From positions 1-42,110 of the IMG/VR virus record IMGVR_UViG_3300037117_000312: a stretch of DNA of 42,110 nt; one strand, written 5' to 3'. Under the pieces are notes generated by a model that was not told the origin of the DNA, made no database searches, and was given only the letters and a program-made list of their open reading frames with translations. Every line of letters begins with the position of its first letter. Positions within the stretch are counted from its first letter, which is position 1. Both the position numbers and the translations under genes were made by a program. The DNA comes from a virus. Below are positions 7,728 through 14,689 of this stretch, one piece after another.

Positions 7728-8135
7728 ATGACGAAGCGCGCAGGATTGCGAAGGACTGAGCCCCTGACAGATCTGACAGATAGATCGGTTATAGGCGTCA
7801 CGCGCGCGCGCGCGCGCACGCAAACGGTGAAACCGAAATCATCCGTCAGATCTGTCAGGGCCCCGCAATCCCCGGACGCAAGGGGAGAGAAGCTGCTGTA
7901 CGAGGCAGCTTCCGTATTTGCCGACCGTTGTAAGCAGTATGGCGGGCCACGTGCATTCTTCGAGGCTCTCGCCAAGCGTTGGTCGCTGACGCTCGGGCAC
8001 ACGGTCACACCGGCCGAGGTCGTGCTCTGCATGATCGATCTGAAGCTCGAACGGCTGGCGAACAACCCCGCGCACAAGGACTCGATTGTCGATATCGCCG
8101 GCTACGCCGCCGTGTTGCAGGAGGTGACGCGATGA
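7728..8135 (+). CDS. DUF6378-like phage protein
   Basis: This 135-aa protein has a C-terminal half (residues about 60-135) that matches the pattern of DUF6378 proteins: AADRCKQYG-like start (here VFADRCKQYGG), a central TPAEVVLCMIDLKLERLANNP, then DSIVDIAGYAAVLQEV. The family is small, helical and of unknown function, common in phage early regions beside primases and nucleotide-metabolism genes. The fold may relate to MazG-like helical proteins, which I infer from the acidic helix pattern. The N-terminal 55 residues are low complexity and are encoded by an inverted repeat around a CG tract (see separate entry), so their sequence may be set by DNA function rather than protein function. The ATG at 7728 is one base after the primase stop. 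The 3' end overlaps the next gene (ATGA). Confidence 0.82.
   Translation: MTKRAGLRRTEPLTDLTDRSVIGVTRARARTQTVKPKSSVRSVRAPQSPDARGEKLLYEAASVFADRCKQYGGPRAFFEALAKRWSLTLGHTVTPAEVVLCMIDLKLERLANNPAHKDSIVDIAGYAAVLQEVTR
7762..7860. repeat. Inverted pair of 9-bp tandem repeats flanking a CG tract
   Basis: The left arm 7762-7781 contains CTGACAGAT twice in tandem. The right arm 7841-7860 is its reverse complement with one mismatch in 20. Each arm has the palindrome CAGATCTG at its centre (7768-7775 and 7848-7855). Between them lies an alternating CG run at 7801-7817, a sequence able to adopt Z-DNA. The structure sits inside the DUF6378 gene directly after the primase-helicase, as an iteron-type origin might. 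It could also form a long-loop hairpin. Confidence 0.7.
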
Positions 8136-8353
8136 GATGGGCGCCACGCGGTTATGGCGGAGAACGGCGTCCGCCCGAACAGGTCAAGCGCGACGGCTGG
8201 CGCGAGCAGGGCGTGCTGGTGATTGCCATCAGCGACAATCGCCTCAACTGGCCCGAGCGCGAGATGGTCCGCCAGCTGGGCGAGAAACTCTACGGCGCTT
8301 CATACAGCCGCGCCGCGCCGACACAGATCAACACACAGAAGGACAAAGCCTAA
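8132..8353 (+). CDS. Small hypothetical phage protein
   Basis: This 73-aa basic cytoplasmic protein starts with MRWAPRGYGGERR and contains VLVIAISDNRLNWPEREMVRQLGEKLYG. That is probably a beta strand followed by an amphipathic helix. No family is recognised; the pattern is typical of small early proteins of rhizobial prophages. Its ATG overlaps the stop of the DUF6378 gene (ATGA) and its own stop overlaps the next start (TAATG), so three genes are translationally coupled. It may be an accessory protein for replication or for host takeover, but nothing in the sequence proves it. Confidence 0.75.
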   Translation: MRWAPRGYGGERRPPEQVKRDGWREQGVLVIAISDNRLNWPEREMVRQLGEKLYGASYSRAAPTQINTQKDKA

Positions 8354-8889
8354 TGACAAAAAAACACAACCGCACACGCAACAAGACCTCGATCGCCATC
8401 GTCCCGCGCGAGGAGCCTTACGTTCCCAAGGCCGGACCCGGCCAGGTGTTCGTGCAGGAAGGCGAGCGTGAAAACCGGCATTATCGCAACATCGCCAATC
8501 ATCCACTGGATCTTGCCCTTGACCGCGGACAGATTACCCCCGAGCTCCACGCCGCCGGCAACACCTACCGCGCAATGTTCGAAAGGCTCGGACGCTCCGG
8601 TATCGATGGCACGCACATGATGCTGAGCGGCGGCGGCGGCGGCGCACAATCCGTCCCCTTCACCGACGCCCAGGTCGACGCTGTCCGCGCCATGCAGAAG
8701 ATCGAACAGGTTATGCCGAGACGCTGCTATCGCATCGTGCGCAAGTTCTGCGGCGAGGGCTATGCGATGGCAGAGGCCGTGATGCAGGTCACGCCCTGTC
8801 ATCCCAGCAACGTCAAGTACCGCATGATCGAGGCGCTCGAAGGGTTGGATGATGCGCTCGATAGTTTGCGCGTTCGGCGGGTGGGGTGA
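8353..8889 (+). CDS. Phage early protein, helical C-terminal domain (DUF6456-like pattern)
   Basis: This 178-aa protein has a basic start (MTKKHNRTRNKT). A segment NHPLDLALDRGQITPELHAAG followed by TYRAMFERLG resembles the helical pattern HPL-x-L-x-x-G-x-Ixx-x-xAAG seen in DUF6456-type alphaproteobacterial regulators. After a Gly-rich stretch (residues 93-98) comes a compact helical region to the C terminus. The resemblance suggests a DNA-binding or transcription-control role, such as a late activator or antiterminator placed just before the packaging genes. That is inference only. The gene starts on the TAATG junction with its upstream neighbour. The start given uses the first ATG after that stop. 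Confidence 0.75.
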   Translation: MTKKHNRTRNKTSIAIVPREEPYVPKAGPGQVFVQEGERENRHYRNIANHPLDLALDRGQITPELHAAGNTYRAMFERLGRSGIDGTHMMLSGGGGGAQSVPFTDAQVDAVRAMQKIEQVMPRRCYRIVRKFCGEGYAMAEAVMQVTPCHPSNVKYRMIEALEGLDDALDSLRVRRVG

Positions 8890-8910
8890 GAATGACCCAA
8901 GTAATTCTGG

Positions 8911-9204
8911 ATGGCGATAAAGAATTGTTTGGTGGTTCTGCGTAGCGGAGAGAAAGTCACAGTTTGGATAGCAACAACAGATGGCGTTTCGACTGTTGAC
9001 ACCCTGATCAAACGCACACTACGAATAGGCATTCTCGAAGAGTTGCGCCTCGCAGTCGTAATGGCTCGCGGGGCGATTTCATTTGGGACGTGTGATGGCG
9101 AAGGTCCCGAGCATCTCATCGCGCATTGTCACTCTCGACACCCGTTCGGCAGCACCGCCTCCCAAGACCGCAGAGCCTATCTACGCAACGCGCGAGTACG
9201 CTGA
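8911..9204 (+). CDS. Doubtful small ORF in the gap before HNH
   Basis: The gap 8890-9094 contains an open frame starting ATGGCGATAAAG. Its first 60 residues look protein-like (LVVLRSGEKVTVWIATTDGV). Codon use is clearly less GC-rich than in neighbours, and the frame runs 110 bases into the well-supported HNH gene in another frame. It may be a real gene acquired separately, truncated at its 3' end, or a chance ORF. No function is assigned. Confidence 0.3.
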   Translation: MAIKNCLVVLRSGEKVTVWIATTDGVSTVDTLIKRTLRIGILEELRLAVVMARGAISFGTCDGEGPEHLIAHCHSRHPFGSTASQDRRAYLRNARVR

Positions 9205-9439
9205 GTGGCGCCGCATCGTGATCCGACGTGCGCACGGCTACTGCCAAGATCCGGCCTGCAAGTATCCGAACCGCTATGGCATTCGTCTGTTCGCCGATCA
9301 CGTTGTCGAGCTGAAGGATGGCGGCGCGCCGTTAGATCCTGCCAACGGCCTGGCGCGCTGCGGCTCGTGTCATACGATCAAGACTGTTGCCGAACGCAAC
9401 AAGCGCAGTGCCGCGCGCTGCGCTCCTGAAGAAGGGTGA
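9095..9439 (+). CDS. Phage HNH endonuclease beside terminase
   Basis: This 114-aa HNH nuclease has its zinc knuckle in Cys50/Cys55 and Cys89/Cys92. The catalytic core is FADHVVELKDGG with His69, then DPANGLARC with Asn84, then SCHTIKT with His93. Small HNH proteins next to the terminase genes assist specific DNA cleavage by the terminase in HK97-type phages, and this gene lies in that position (terminase small subunit at 10950). A TTG at 9083 is in frame, but the ATG at 9095 is the more natural start. The gene is followed by a 140-base non-coding GC-rich region that is a reasonable place for a cos site. Confidence 0.9.
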   Translation: MAKVPSISSRIVTLDTRSAAPPPKTAEPIYATREYAEWRRIVIRRAHGYCQDPACKYPNRYGIRLFADHVVELKDGGAPLDPANGLARCGSCHTIKTVAERNKRSAARCAPEEG

Positions 9440-9579
9440 CAGCAGAGTGATGGGGGGTGGGGGTTTCCATACACCCTGCGCCTTTGCGCTCAACCGCCTT
9501 GGGTCCCATTCGGAGAATTTTTTTCGTCCGCCCACGCGCGCGCAGGCAGCGCCCCGTTGGCTGGTTTCGCGGGGGTGGA
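9440..9579. other. Non-coding gap, cos-site candidate
   Basis: A 140-base region between the HNH and ParB-methyltransferase genes contains G-runs (9450-9466), a T7 run inside GAATTTTTTTCG near 9520, and alternating GC stretches near 9535-9545. It is the only sizable non-coding DNA between HNH and terminase. In HK97-type phages the terminase acts with HNH on a cos site near these genes, so this is the best location in view. No defined cohesive end is visible. Confidence 0.3.
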
Positions 9580-10941
9580 ATGGCTAGGCCCATACTGAAA
9601 CCCGCCCCGGTCGGCGCCCTGTGGCCTGCTGATGAGGTTAAGCGCCAGGCTGTCGCTGAGCTCGTTCCGTATGCCGGCAACGCGCGCACGCATTCCGACG
9701 CCCAAGTGGCGCAAGTCGCCGAGTCGATCAAAGCCTTCGGATTCACTGTGCCAGTGCTGATCGATCCGGCTGGGGGGATTATTGCCGGGCATTGCCGCGT
9801 CATGGCGGCCAAGCTGCTCGGCCTGACTGCCGTGCCGGTGATGGTGGCGAACGGCTGGACCGAGGCGCAGAAGCGCGCCTATGTAATCGCCGACAACAAG
9901 CTGGCTGCGAATGGCGGCTGGGACGATGCGCTCTTGCGCGCCGAGCTGGAGGCGCTACGCGGCACCGACTTTGATCTCGGTCTCACAGGCTTCGATTCTT
10001 CTGAACTGGCTGGCATTTTCGATATGCGGCCGAACGGTTTTGTTGATCCCGACGACGCGCCCGAGGTGCCTGTTGTACCGGTCTCTGCGCTCGGCGACTT
10101 GTGGATACTAGGCCGGCACCGGCTTTTGTGCGGCGATGCAACGGTTTCTGCCGACGTCGAAAAATTGCTTGGAGGCGCCAAGCCTCACCTGATGGTCACC
10201 GACCCGCCGTATGGGGTGAACTACGATCCGGCTTGGCGTGAGCGGGCCGGCATCGGCCGCGGCGGTGCTGCAAAAGGCGTGGTCTTGAATGACGACCGCG
10301 CCGATTGGCGAGAAGCCTGGGCGCTGTTTCCCGGTGCTGTCGCCTATATCTGGCATGGGGGGCTGCATTCGGCGACGGTTGCGCAGTCGCTTATCGCGGA
10401 GAAGTTTCAGATCAGGGCGCAGATCATCTGGGTCAAAAGCCAGTTGGTGATTAGCCGAAGCCATTATCACGGCCAGCACGAGCCGGCGTTCTACGTCGAG
10501 AAGGAAGGATCCCTCGACGACCATTGGCGCTTTGAGGAAGACCACGAGAACGTCATCTATTCGGTGCGCGCTGGCGAGCCGGCCGATTGGGGCGGCGGGC
10601 GCAAGCAATCGACGGTCTGGAAGATCGACAAGCCTCGCAAAAGTGAGACCGGCCATAGCACGCAGAAACCTGTCGAATGCATGAAGCGTCCGATCGAGAA
10701 TAATTCCAAGACTGGCGATGCGGTGTATGAGCCGTTTTCGGGCAGCGGCACGACAATCATCGCCGGCGAAATGACAGGCCGCAAAGTCTACGCAATAGAA
10801 TTGAACCCGGCTTACGTCGATGTTGCCATTAGTCGCTGGCAGACCTTCACCGGCCTGCAGGCCACGCTCGACGGTGACGGCCGGACGTTTCCCCAGATCG
10901 CATCTGAGCGCGCGCCTGCAATTGAGCAGGCCGCCGAATAG
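9580..10941 (+). CDS. ParB-like nuclease domain fused to DNA methyltransferase
   Basis: This 453-aa fusion has an N-terminal ParB/Spo0J-type domain (about residues 20-115; HSDAQVAQVAESIKAFGFTV and GGIIAGHCRVMAAKLLG). Its C-terminal part is an amino-methyltransferase of the beta class: catalytic DPPY at 208-211 and the S-adenosylmethionine motif FSGSGTT from 386. It methylates N6-adenine or N4-cytosine. The target is unknown. Such fusions are frequent orphan methyltransferases in phages, where they may protect phage DNA or mark packaging sites. A longer frame begins at 9457, but GGGGGTGG just before the ATG at 9580 is a good ribosome site and the ParB fold begins there. It lies directly upstream of the terminase genes. 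No matching restriction enzyme is adjacent. Confidence 0.92.
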   Translation: MARPILKPAPVGALWPADEVKRQAVAELVPYAGNARTHSDAQVAQVAESIKAFGFTVPVLIDPAGGIIAGHCRVMAAKLLGLTAVPVMVANGWTEAQKRAYVIADNKLAANGGWDDALLRAELEALRGTDFDLGLTGFDSSELAGIFDMRPNGFVDPDDAPEVPVVPVSALGDLWILGRHRLLCGDATVSADVEKLLGGAKPHLMVTDPPYGVNYDPAWRERAGIGRGGAAKGVVLNDDRADWREAWALFPGAVAYIWHGGLHSATVAQSLIAEKFQIRAQIIWVKSQLVISRSHYHGQHEPAFYVEKEGSLDDHWRFEEDHENVIYSVRAGEPADWGGGRKQSTVWKIDKPRKSETGHSTQKPVECMKRPIENNSKTGDAVYEPFSGSGTTIIAGEMTGRKVYAIELNPAYVDVAISRWQTFTGLQATLDGDGRTFPQIASERAPAIEQAAE

Positions 10942-10949
10942 CAGGCACC

Positions 10950-11384
10950 ATGACAAACGAAACCAAGAAGCCGCGCGGCCGACCGCCGCATGAGCCGACC
11001 GAGAAGCTGCGTCGCCATGTCGAGATGATGGCGGCGTTCGGCAACACCGAAGATCAGATTTGCCAGATCATTGGCATTAGCGGTCCGACATTGCGGCTGC
11101 ATTATCGGACCGAGCTGGACGTTGGCTTTGTCAAAGCGAACAACGCCGTCTCGATGAACTTGTTTCTTCAGGCGACGAAGGACGATGCGCGTTGCACGCA
11201 GGCGGCCATGTTCTGGCTGCGCTGCCGTGCCGGCTGGTCTGAATACATGCTGTTGCCGAAGCCCCCGACAAAGGACTCGGCGCTCGGCAAGAAGGAACTG
11301 GCTGCGCTTGCTGCGCAGAACCCCGACACTGAGACTTCCATGGGCGAGCTGATGGCGCGGCGTGCCGGCATGCTCTCAAACTAA
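10950..11384 (+). CDS. terS: Terminase small subunit (predicted)
   Basis: This 144-aa protein begins with an AT-hook-like KKPRGRPPHEP, followed by a helix-turn-helix (about residues 25-52; NTEDQICQIIGISGPTLRLHY). That is the DNA-recognition pattern of terminase small subunits, which bind the packaging site and load the large subunit. The middle part (NAVSMNLFLQATKDDARCTQAAMFWLRCRAGW) is helical, as needed for ring assembly. The gene is eight bases after the methyltransferase and its stop overlaps the start of the terminase large subunit (TAATG). Assignment rests on the HTH plus position; direct homology is weaker. Confidence 0.78.
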   Translation: MTNETKKPRGRPPHEPTEKLRRHVEMMAAFGNTEDQICQIIGISGPTLRLHYRTELDVGFVKANNAVSMNLFLQATKDDARCTQAAMFWLRCRAGWSEYMLLPKPPTKDSALGKKELAALAAQNPDTETSMGELMARRAGMLSN

Positions 11385-13078
11385 TGAAATGGAATCTGTC
11401 TTGTCCTGACTGGCAAGACCGGATCCGAACTGGCAAGTCGCTTATTCCGACGCTTCCGCTGTTTCAGACCGAAGCCGACCTGGCGGTTAAGTTCTACGAC
11501 AATCTGCATCTGCCGGACGTTGTTGGCTTCCCGACCATGCGAGAGGCGTCTGGCGATTGGTTCCGCGACATTGTCCGCACCCTGTTCGGCGCGCGCGATC
11601 CGTCTACGAACACGCGCTACGTCGAAGAGATATTCGCGCTCGTCGCCAAAAAGAATTCCAAGACGACGAACGGCGCCGCGCTGATGTTGACGGCGATGCT
11701 GATGAACACAAGGCCGCGGGCGGAATTTCTATTCGTCGCGCCGACGCAGGCAATTTCGGATCTGGCCTATAGCCAGGCCACAGGCATGATCGAGGCGGAC
11801 GCCGAGCTGCGCAAGCGCTTCCAGGTCCGTGAGCACATCAAGGAAATCAAAGACCGTTTCAACGGCGCGAAGCTGCGCATTAAGACGTTCGACCTCGACA
11901 TTCTGACCGGGCCGCGGCCCGCCGGGGTGCTGCTCGACGAGCTCCACCTTCTGGGCAAGAATTCGCACGCATCGAAAGTGCTCCGCCAGTTGCGCGGCGG
12001 CCGGCAGTCGATACCGGAAGGCTTCCTCGTCATTCTGACGACGCAGTCGGATGAGCCGCCGTCGGGCGTGTTCCGCGAAGAGCTGATGAATGCGCGCGCC
12101 GTGCGAGATGGACGAGCGGCGGGCATTGTCTTGCCGATCCTGTATGAATTCCCGGCTGAATTTACCGGCCAGATGCGGCCCGGTCAGACTCCGGTTTGGT
12201 ACGATCCGAAGCTCTGGCCGATGGTGATGCCTAACTTGGGGCGGTCGCTACGGCTCGAAAGCCTTATCCAGGATTTCGAGACCGAGAAATTGAAAGGCGA
12301 TGCCGCCATTCGGGTGTGGGCCTCGCAGCATTTGAACATCGAGATCGGCGTCAGCCTGCAGTCCGATCGCTGGGCAGGCACCGACTATTGGGAAGGCGCC
12401 GTCGGCGAGACGCTTTCGTTCGATGCCATTTTGGAGCGCTGCGAGATCGCGGTGGTCGGCATCGATGGCGGCGGCCTGGACGACTTGCTCGGCATCGCCG
12501 TGCTGGGCCGTGAGAAGCAAACGCGCCGCTGGCTCCATTGGGGTCACGCTTGGGCCCATACCAGCGTCTTTGAACGACGCAAGGACATTGCGGCCAAGCT
12601 GCACGACTTCGAGGCGGACGGCGATCTGACTGTCGTTGACCGCATCGGAGACGACGTTCAGGCAGTGGCTGACATCGTCGAACAACTTGAGAATGTGGGC
12701 CTACTGCCTGCGAAGATCGCAATCGGTGTCGACCAGGTCGGCATTAGCGAGATCGTCGATGAGCTTTGTGTTCGCGGCATCGCGCCGGAGCGGGTTGGCG
12801 GCGTGCCGCAGGGCTGGAAACTGACCAACGCGATCAAGACGACAGAACGCAAACTCGCTGGCCATTCACTTGTGCACGGCGGTTCGCGGCTGATGGCATG
12901 GACGGTCGGCAACGCGAAGGTCGAGGCGCGCGGCAACGCGGTGATCATAACCAAGCAGAACGCAGGCTCGGCCAAGATCGACCCGCTTATGGCTCTGTTT
13001 AACGCTGTCGTGGCGATGGGACAAAATCCCGAAGCCTCAGAGTCCATTTATGAATCGCGCGGTCTGCTGCTGGTCTGA
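11384..13078 (+). CDS. terL: Terminase large subunit
   Basis: This 564-aa packaging motor pumps DNA into the prohead using ATP and cuts concatemers. The ATPase half has a Walker A-like VAKKNSKTT (residues 87-95) and Walker B with DELH at 185-188. The nuclease half has the RNase H-like acidic motif GIDGGGLDD starting near Asp361 and a late DPLMALFNAV. The length and motif layout are those of the HK97/Terminase_1 family. The ATG overlaps the terminase small subunit stop by one base. It acts with the portal ring encoded at 13293. It looks intact, so the packaging module is likely functional. Confidence 0.95.
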   Translation: MKWNLSCPDWQDRIRTGKSLIPTLPLFQTEADLAVKFYDNLHLPDVVGFPTMREASGDWFRDIVRTLFGARDPSTNTRYVEEIFALVAKKNSKTTNGAALMLTAMLMNTRPRAEFLFVAPTQAISDLAYSQATGMIEADAELRKRFQVREHIKEIKDRFNGAKLRIKTFDLDILTGPRPAGVLLDELHLLGKNSHASKVLRQLRGGRQSIPEGFLVILTTQSDEPPSGVFREELMNARAVRDGRAAGIVLPILYEFPAEFTGQMRPGQTPVWYDPKLWPMVMPNLGRSLRLESLIQDFETEKLKGDAAIRVWASQHLNIEIGVSLQSDRWAGTDYWEGAVGETLSFDAILERCEIAVVGIDGGGLDDLLGIAVLGREKQTRRWLHWGHAWAHTSVFERRKDIAAKLHDFEADGDLTVVDRIGDDVQAVADIVEQLENVGLLPAKIAIGVDQVGISEIVDELCVRGIAPERVGGVPQGWKLTNAIKTTERKLAGHSLVHGGSRLMAWTVGNAKVEARGNAVIITKQNAGSAKIDPLMALFNAVVAMGQNPEASESIYESRGLLLV

Positions 13079-13083
13079 AAGTG

Positions 13084-13293
13084 ATGGCTATGACGCAGAT
13101 AAAAAACGCTCTGCGCTTCCTCGCCGACCTGGCGATCGTTGGCGCACCGCCACTGCTTCGTGACACATGCGGAATTGCAGGAGCCTGTCTTGTGGCATAC
13201 GGCACATGGCGGATCTATGAGCCTGCAGGATTTATCACGGCCGGCGTGTTGCTGCTGGCAGGCGCGATTATTACAGGCCGGAGTGCCGCCTGA
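13084..13293 (+). CDS. Small membrane protein between terminase and portal
   Basis: This 69-aa protein has a hydrophobic C-terminal half (about residues 30-66, GIAGACLVAYGTWRIYEPAG then FITAGVLLLAGAIITG) with one or two membrane helices. The N terminus is amphipathic and basic. GTG (13081) and ATG (13084) are both possible starts; I use the ATG. The stop overlaps the portal start (TGATG). No family is recognised. A holin-like role is possible on hydropathy alone, and no other holin is visible in the prophage, but its position within the head operon is unusual for one. Confidence 0.75.
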   Translation: MAMTQIKNALRFLADLAIVGAPPLLRDTCGIAGACLVAYGTWRIYEPAGFITAGVLLLAGAIITGRSAA

Positions 13294-14624
13294 TGCGCGG
13301 GATCTTTGGCCGCATCGCGGGCACGCCTGTGCAGCGTGCCAGCGCCGGTGTGCCGAGCTACGGCATGATCCCGCCGCTAGGCTCCATACCGTCAGCGTCC
13401 GGGCTGCTCATCAGCCAGGCGACGGCTATGACCGTTTCCTCAGTTTATGCGTGCGTCCGTCGTCGCGCCGTCGATGTCGCTCGCTGCACGCCTTCTCTGT
13501 ATCGCCTCAAAGACGACGGATCCCGCGAGCCGGTGACCGGACATCCGTTGAACGCGCTGTTCGACCGTCCGAACCGCCAGCAGACCTGGTTCGAATGGAT
13601 GGAGCAGCAACAGGTCGCCTATCTGCTGCGTGGCAACGCCTACGCCGCAGTCAAGCGTGACGGCCGCGGTGATCCGAACGAACTCATCCCGATCAATCCT
13701 GACGCGGTGATGGTGCTCGAGGCTGGCGACGGTTCGATTTTCTACAACGTGAACCGGATTGGCCTTTGGCAAATTGCCATGTTGCGTGAATTCCCGGTCG
13801 CGATGGCCGAAGAGGATATTCTTCATCTGCGCGGGCTGACCTTTAACTCGCTGGTAGCCGTCTCGACGATTGGGCTTGCCCGCGACGCCATCGGCCTTGC
13901 AATGGGACAGGAACAGCAGGCTTCGCGCTGGATCGGCAACGGCGCGCGCCCGTCCGGTGTGCTGAAATCGCCCAAGCAACTGACCGAGGTGGCCGCGAAG
14001 CGTCTGAAGGCGAGCTGGGACGAGTTCACCTACGGCATTCAGAATACAGGCCGGACGGCTGTGCTCGAAGAGGGCGTCGAATGGCAGCAGCTGCAGCTGA
14101 CCTCGGTCGACCTTGAGTTTTTGGCGCAGCGCAACTTCTCTGTGCTTGAGATTTGTCGTTTCTTCGGCGTGCCGGCGCACAAGGTCGGTGTCGTCGATCG
14201 CGGCACGGTCCAGAACCTGCCGCAACAGGATCAGGACTACGTCAATTCGACCGTCAGTCAGGATCTCGAGCGCTGGGAACTGAAGCTGCGCCACGTCTTT
14301 GGGCTCGACAAGGAGGGCCTCTACGTCGACCTCAACGAGTCCAAGCTGCTGCGCGCCGACATTCTGTCCCGCCGCAATGCTGCACGCCTTGGCATCTTAA
14401 GCGGGCTGACCACGATCAACGAAGAGCGCCGCGGCGAACATCTGCCGCCGCTACCCGGCGCCGACCGGCTGCTCGTCCCGGCAAACACCGCAGCCCTTGG
14501 CTCGGACATGACCGGCACCGCGCCCGACAAGGCCGGCCGGCCGAAAGACGGTCATTTGCCGGAGCCCGGTACCAGCACCAGCGGCGATCAGCCCAACGCC
14601 GACGACATCGCGCCCGAAGCCTAG
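13293..14624 (+). CDS. HK97-family portal protein
   Basis: The portal forms the dodecameric ring at the unique head vertex through which DNA enters and leaves. The 443-aa sequence has HK97 portal hallmarks: MTVSSVYACVRRRAVDVARC, HPLNALFDRPN, YLLRGNAYA, LRGLTFNSLVAVSTIGLARDAIGLA, and the core LEFLAQRNFSVLEICRFFGVPAHKVG. The C-terminal 40 residues are low complexity, as usual. The ATG overlaps the stop of the small membrane protein. It stands between terminase large subunit and protease as expected. Confidence 0.96.
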   Translation: MRGIFGRIAGTPVQRASAGVPSYGMIPPLGSIPSASGLLISQATAMTVSSVYACVRRRAVDVARCTPSLYRLKDDGSREPVTGHPLNALFDRPNRQQTWFEWMEQQQVAYLLRGNAYAAVKRDGRGDPNELIPINPDAVMVLEAGDGSIFYNVNRIGLWQIAMLREFPVAMAEEDILHLRGLTFNSLVAVSTIGLARDAIGLAMGQEQQASRWIGNGARPSGVLKSPKQLTEVAAKRLKASWDEFTYGIQNTGRTAVLEEGVEWQQLQLTSVDLEFLAQRNFSVLEICRFFGVPAHKVGVVDRGTVQNLPQQDQDYVNSTVSQDLERWELKLRHVFGLDKEGLYVDLNESKLLRADILSRRNAARLGILSGLTTINEERRGEHLPPLPGADRLLVPANTAALGSDMTGTAPDKAGRPKDGHLPEPGTSTSGDQPNADDIAPEA

Positions 14625-14635
14625 GAGTCCCTGCC

Positions 14636-14689
14636 ATGCGCGATGAACTGGTCGACGGGCGCACCATTTATCGCATCAGGGTGAACTGA
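14636..14689 (+). CDS. 17-residue micro-ORF coupled to protease
   Basis: A short frame encodes MRDELVDGRTIYRIRVN, preceded by TAGGAGTCCCTGCC with a good GGAG ribosome site. Its TGA overlaps the protease ATG (ATGA). The portal stop is 11 bases upstream. It may be a real minor peptide or a translational-coupling device that sets protease and scaffold dosage. There is no independent support beyond the ribosome site and overlap. Confidence 0.45.
   Translation: MRDELVDGRTIYRIRVN

Noticed and set aside
7518-7823. Minus-strand frame containing ICQICQ
   Set aside because: It is the antisense reading of the repeat and CG tract and of the primase end; no ribosome site and no fold. It is useful only as a sign that the repeat is open in several frames.
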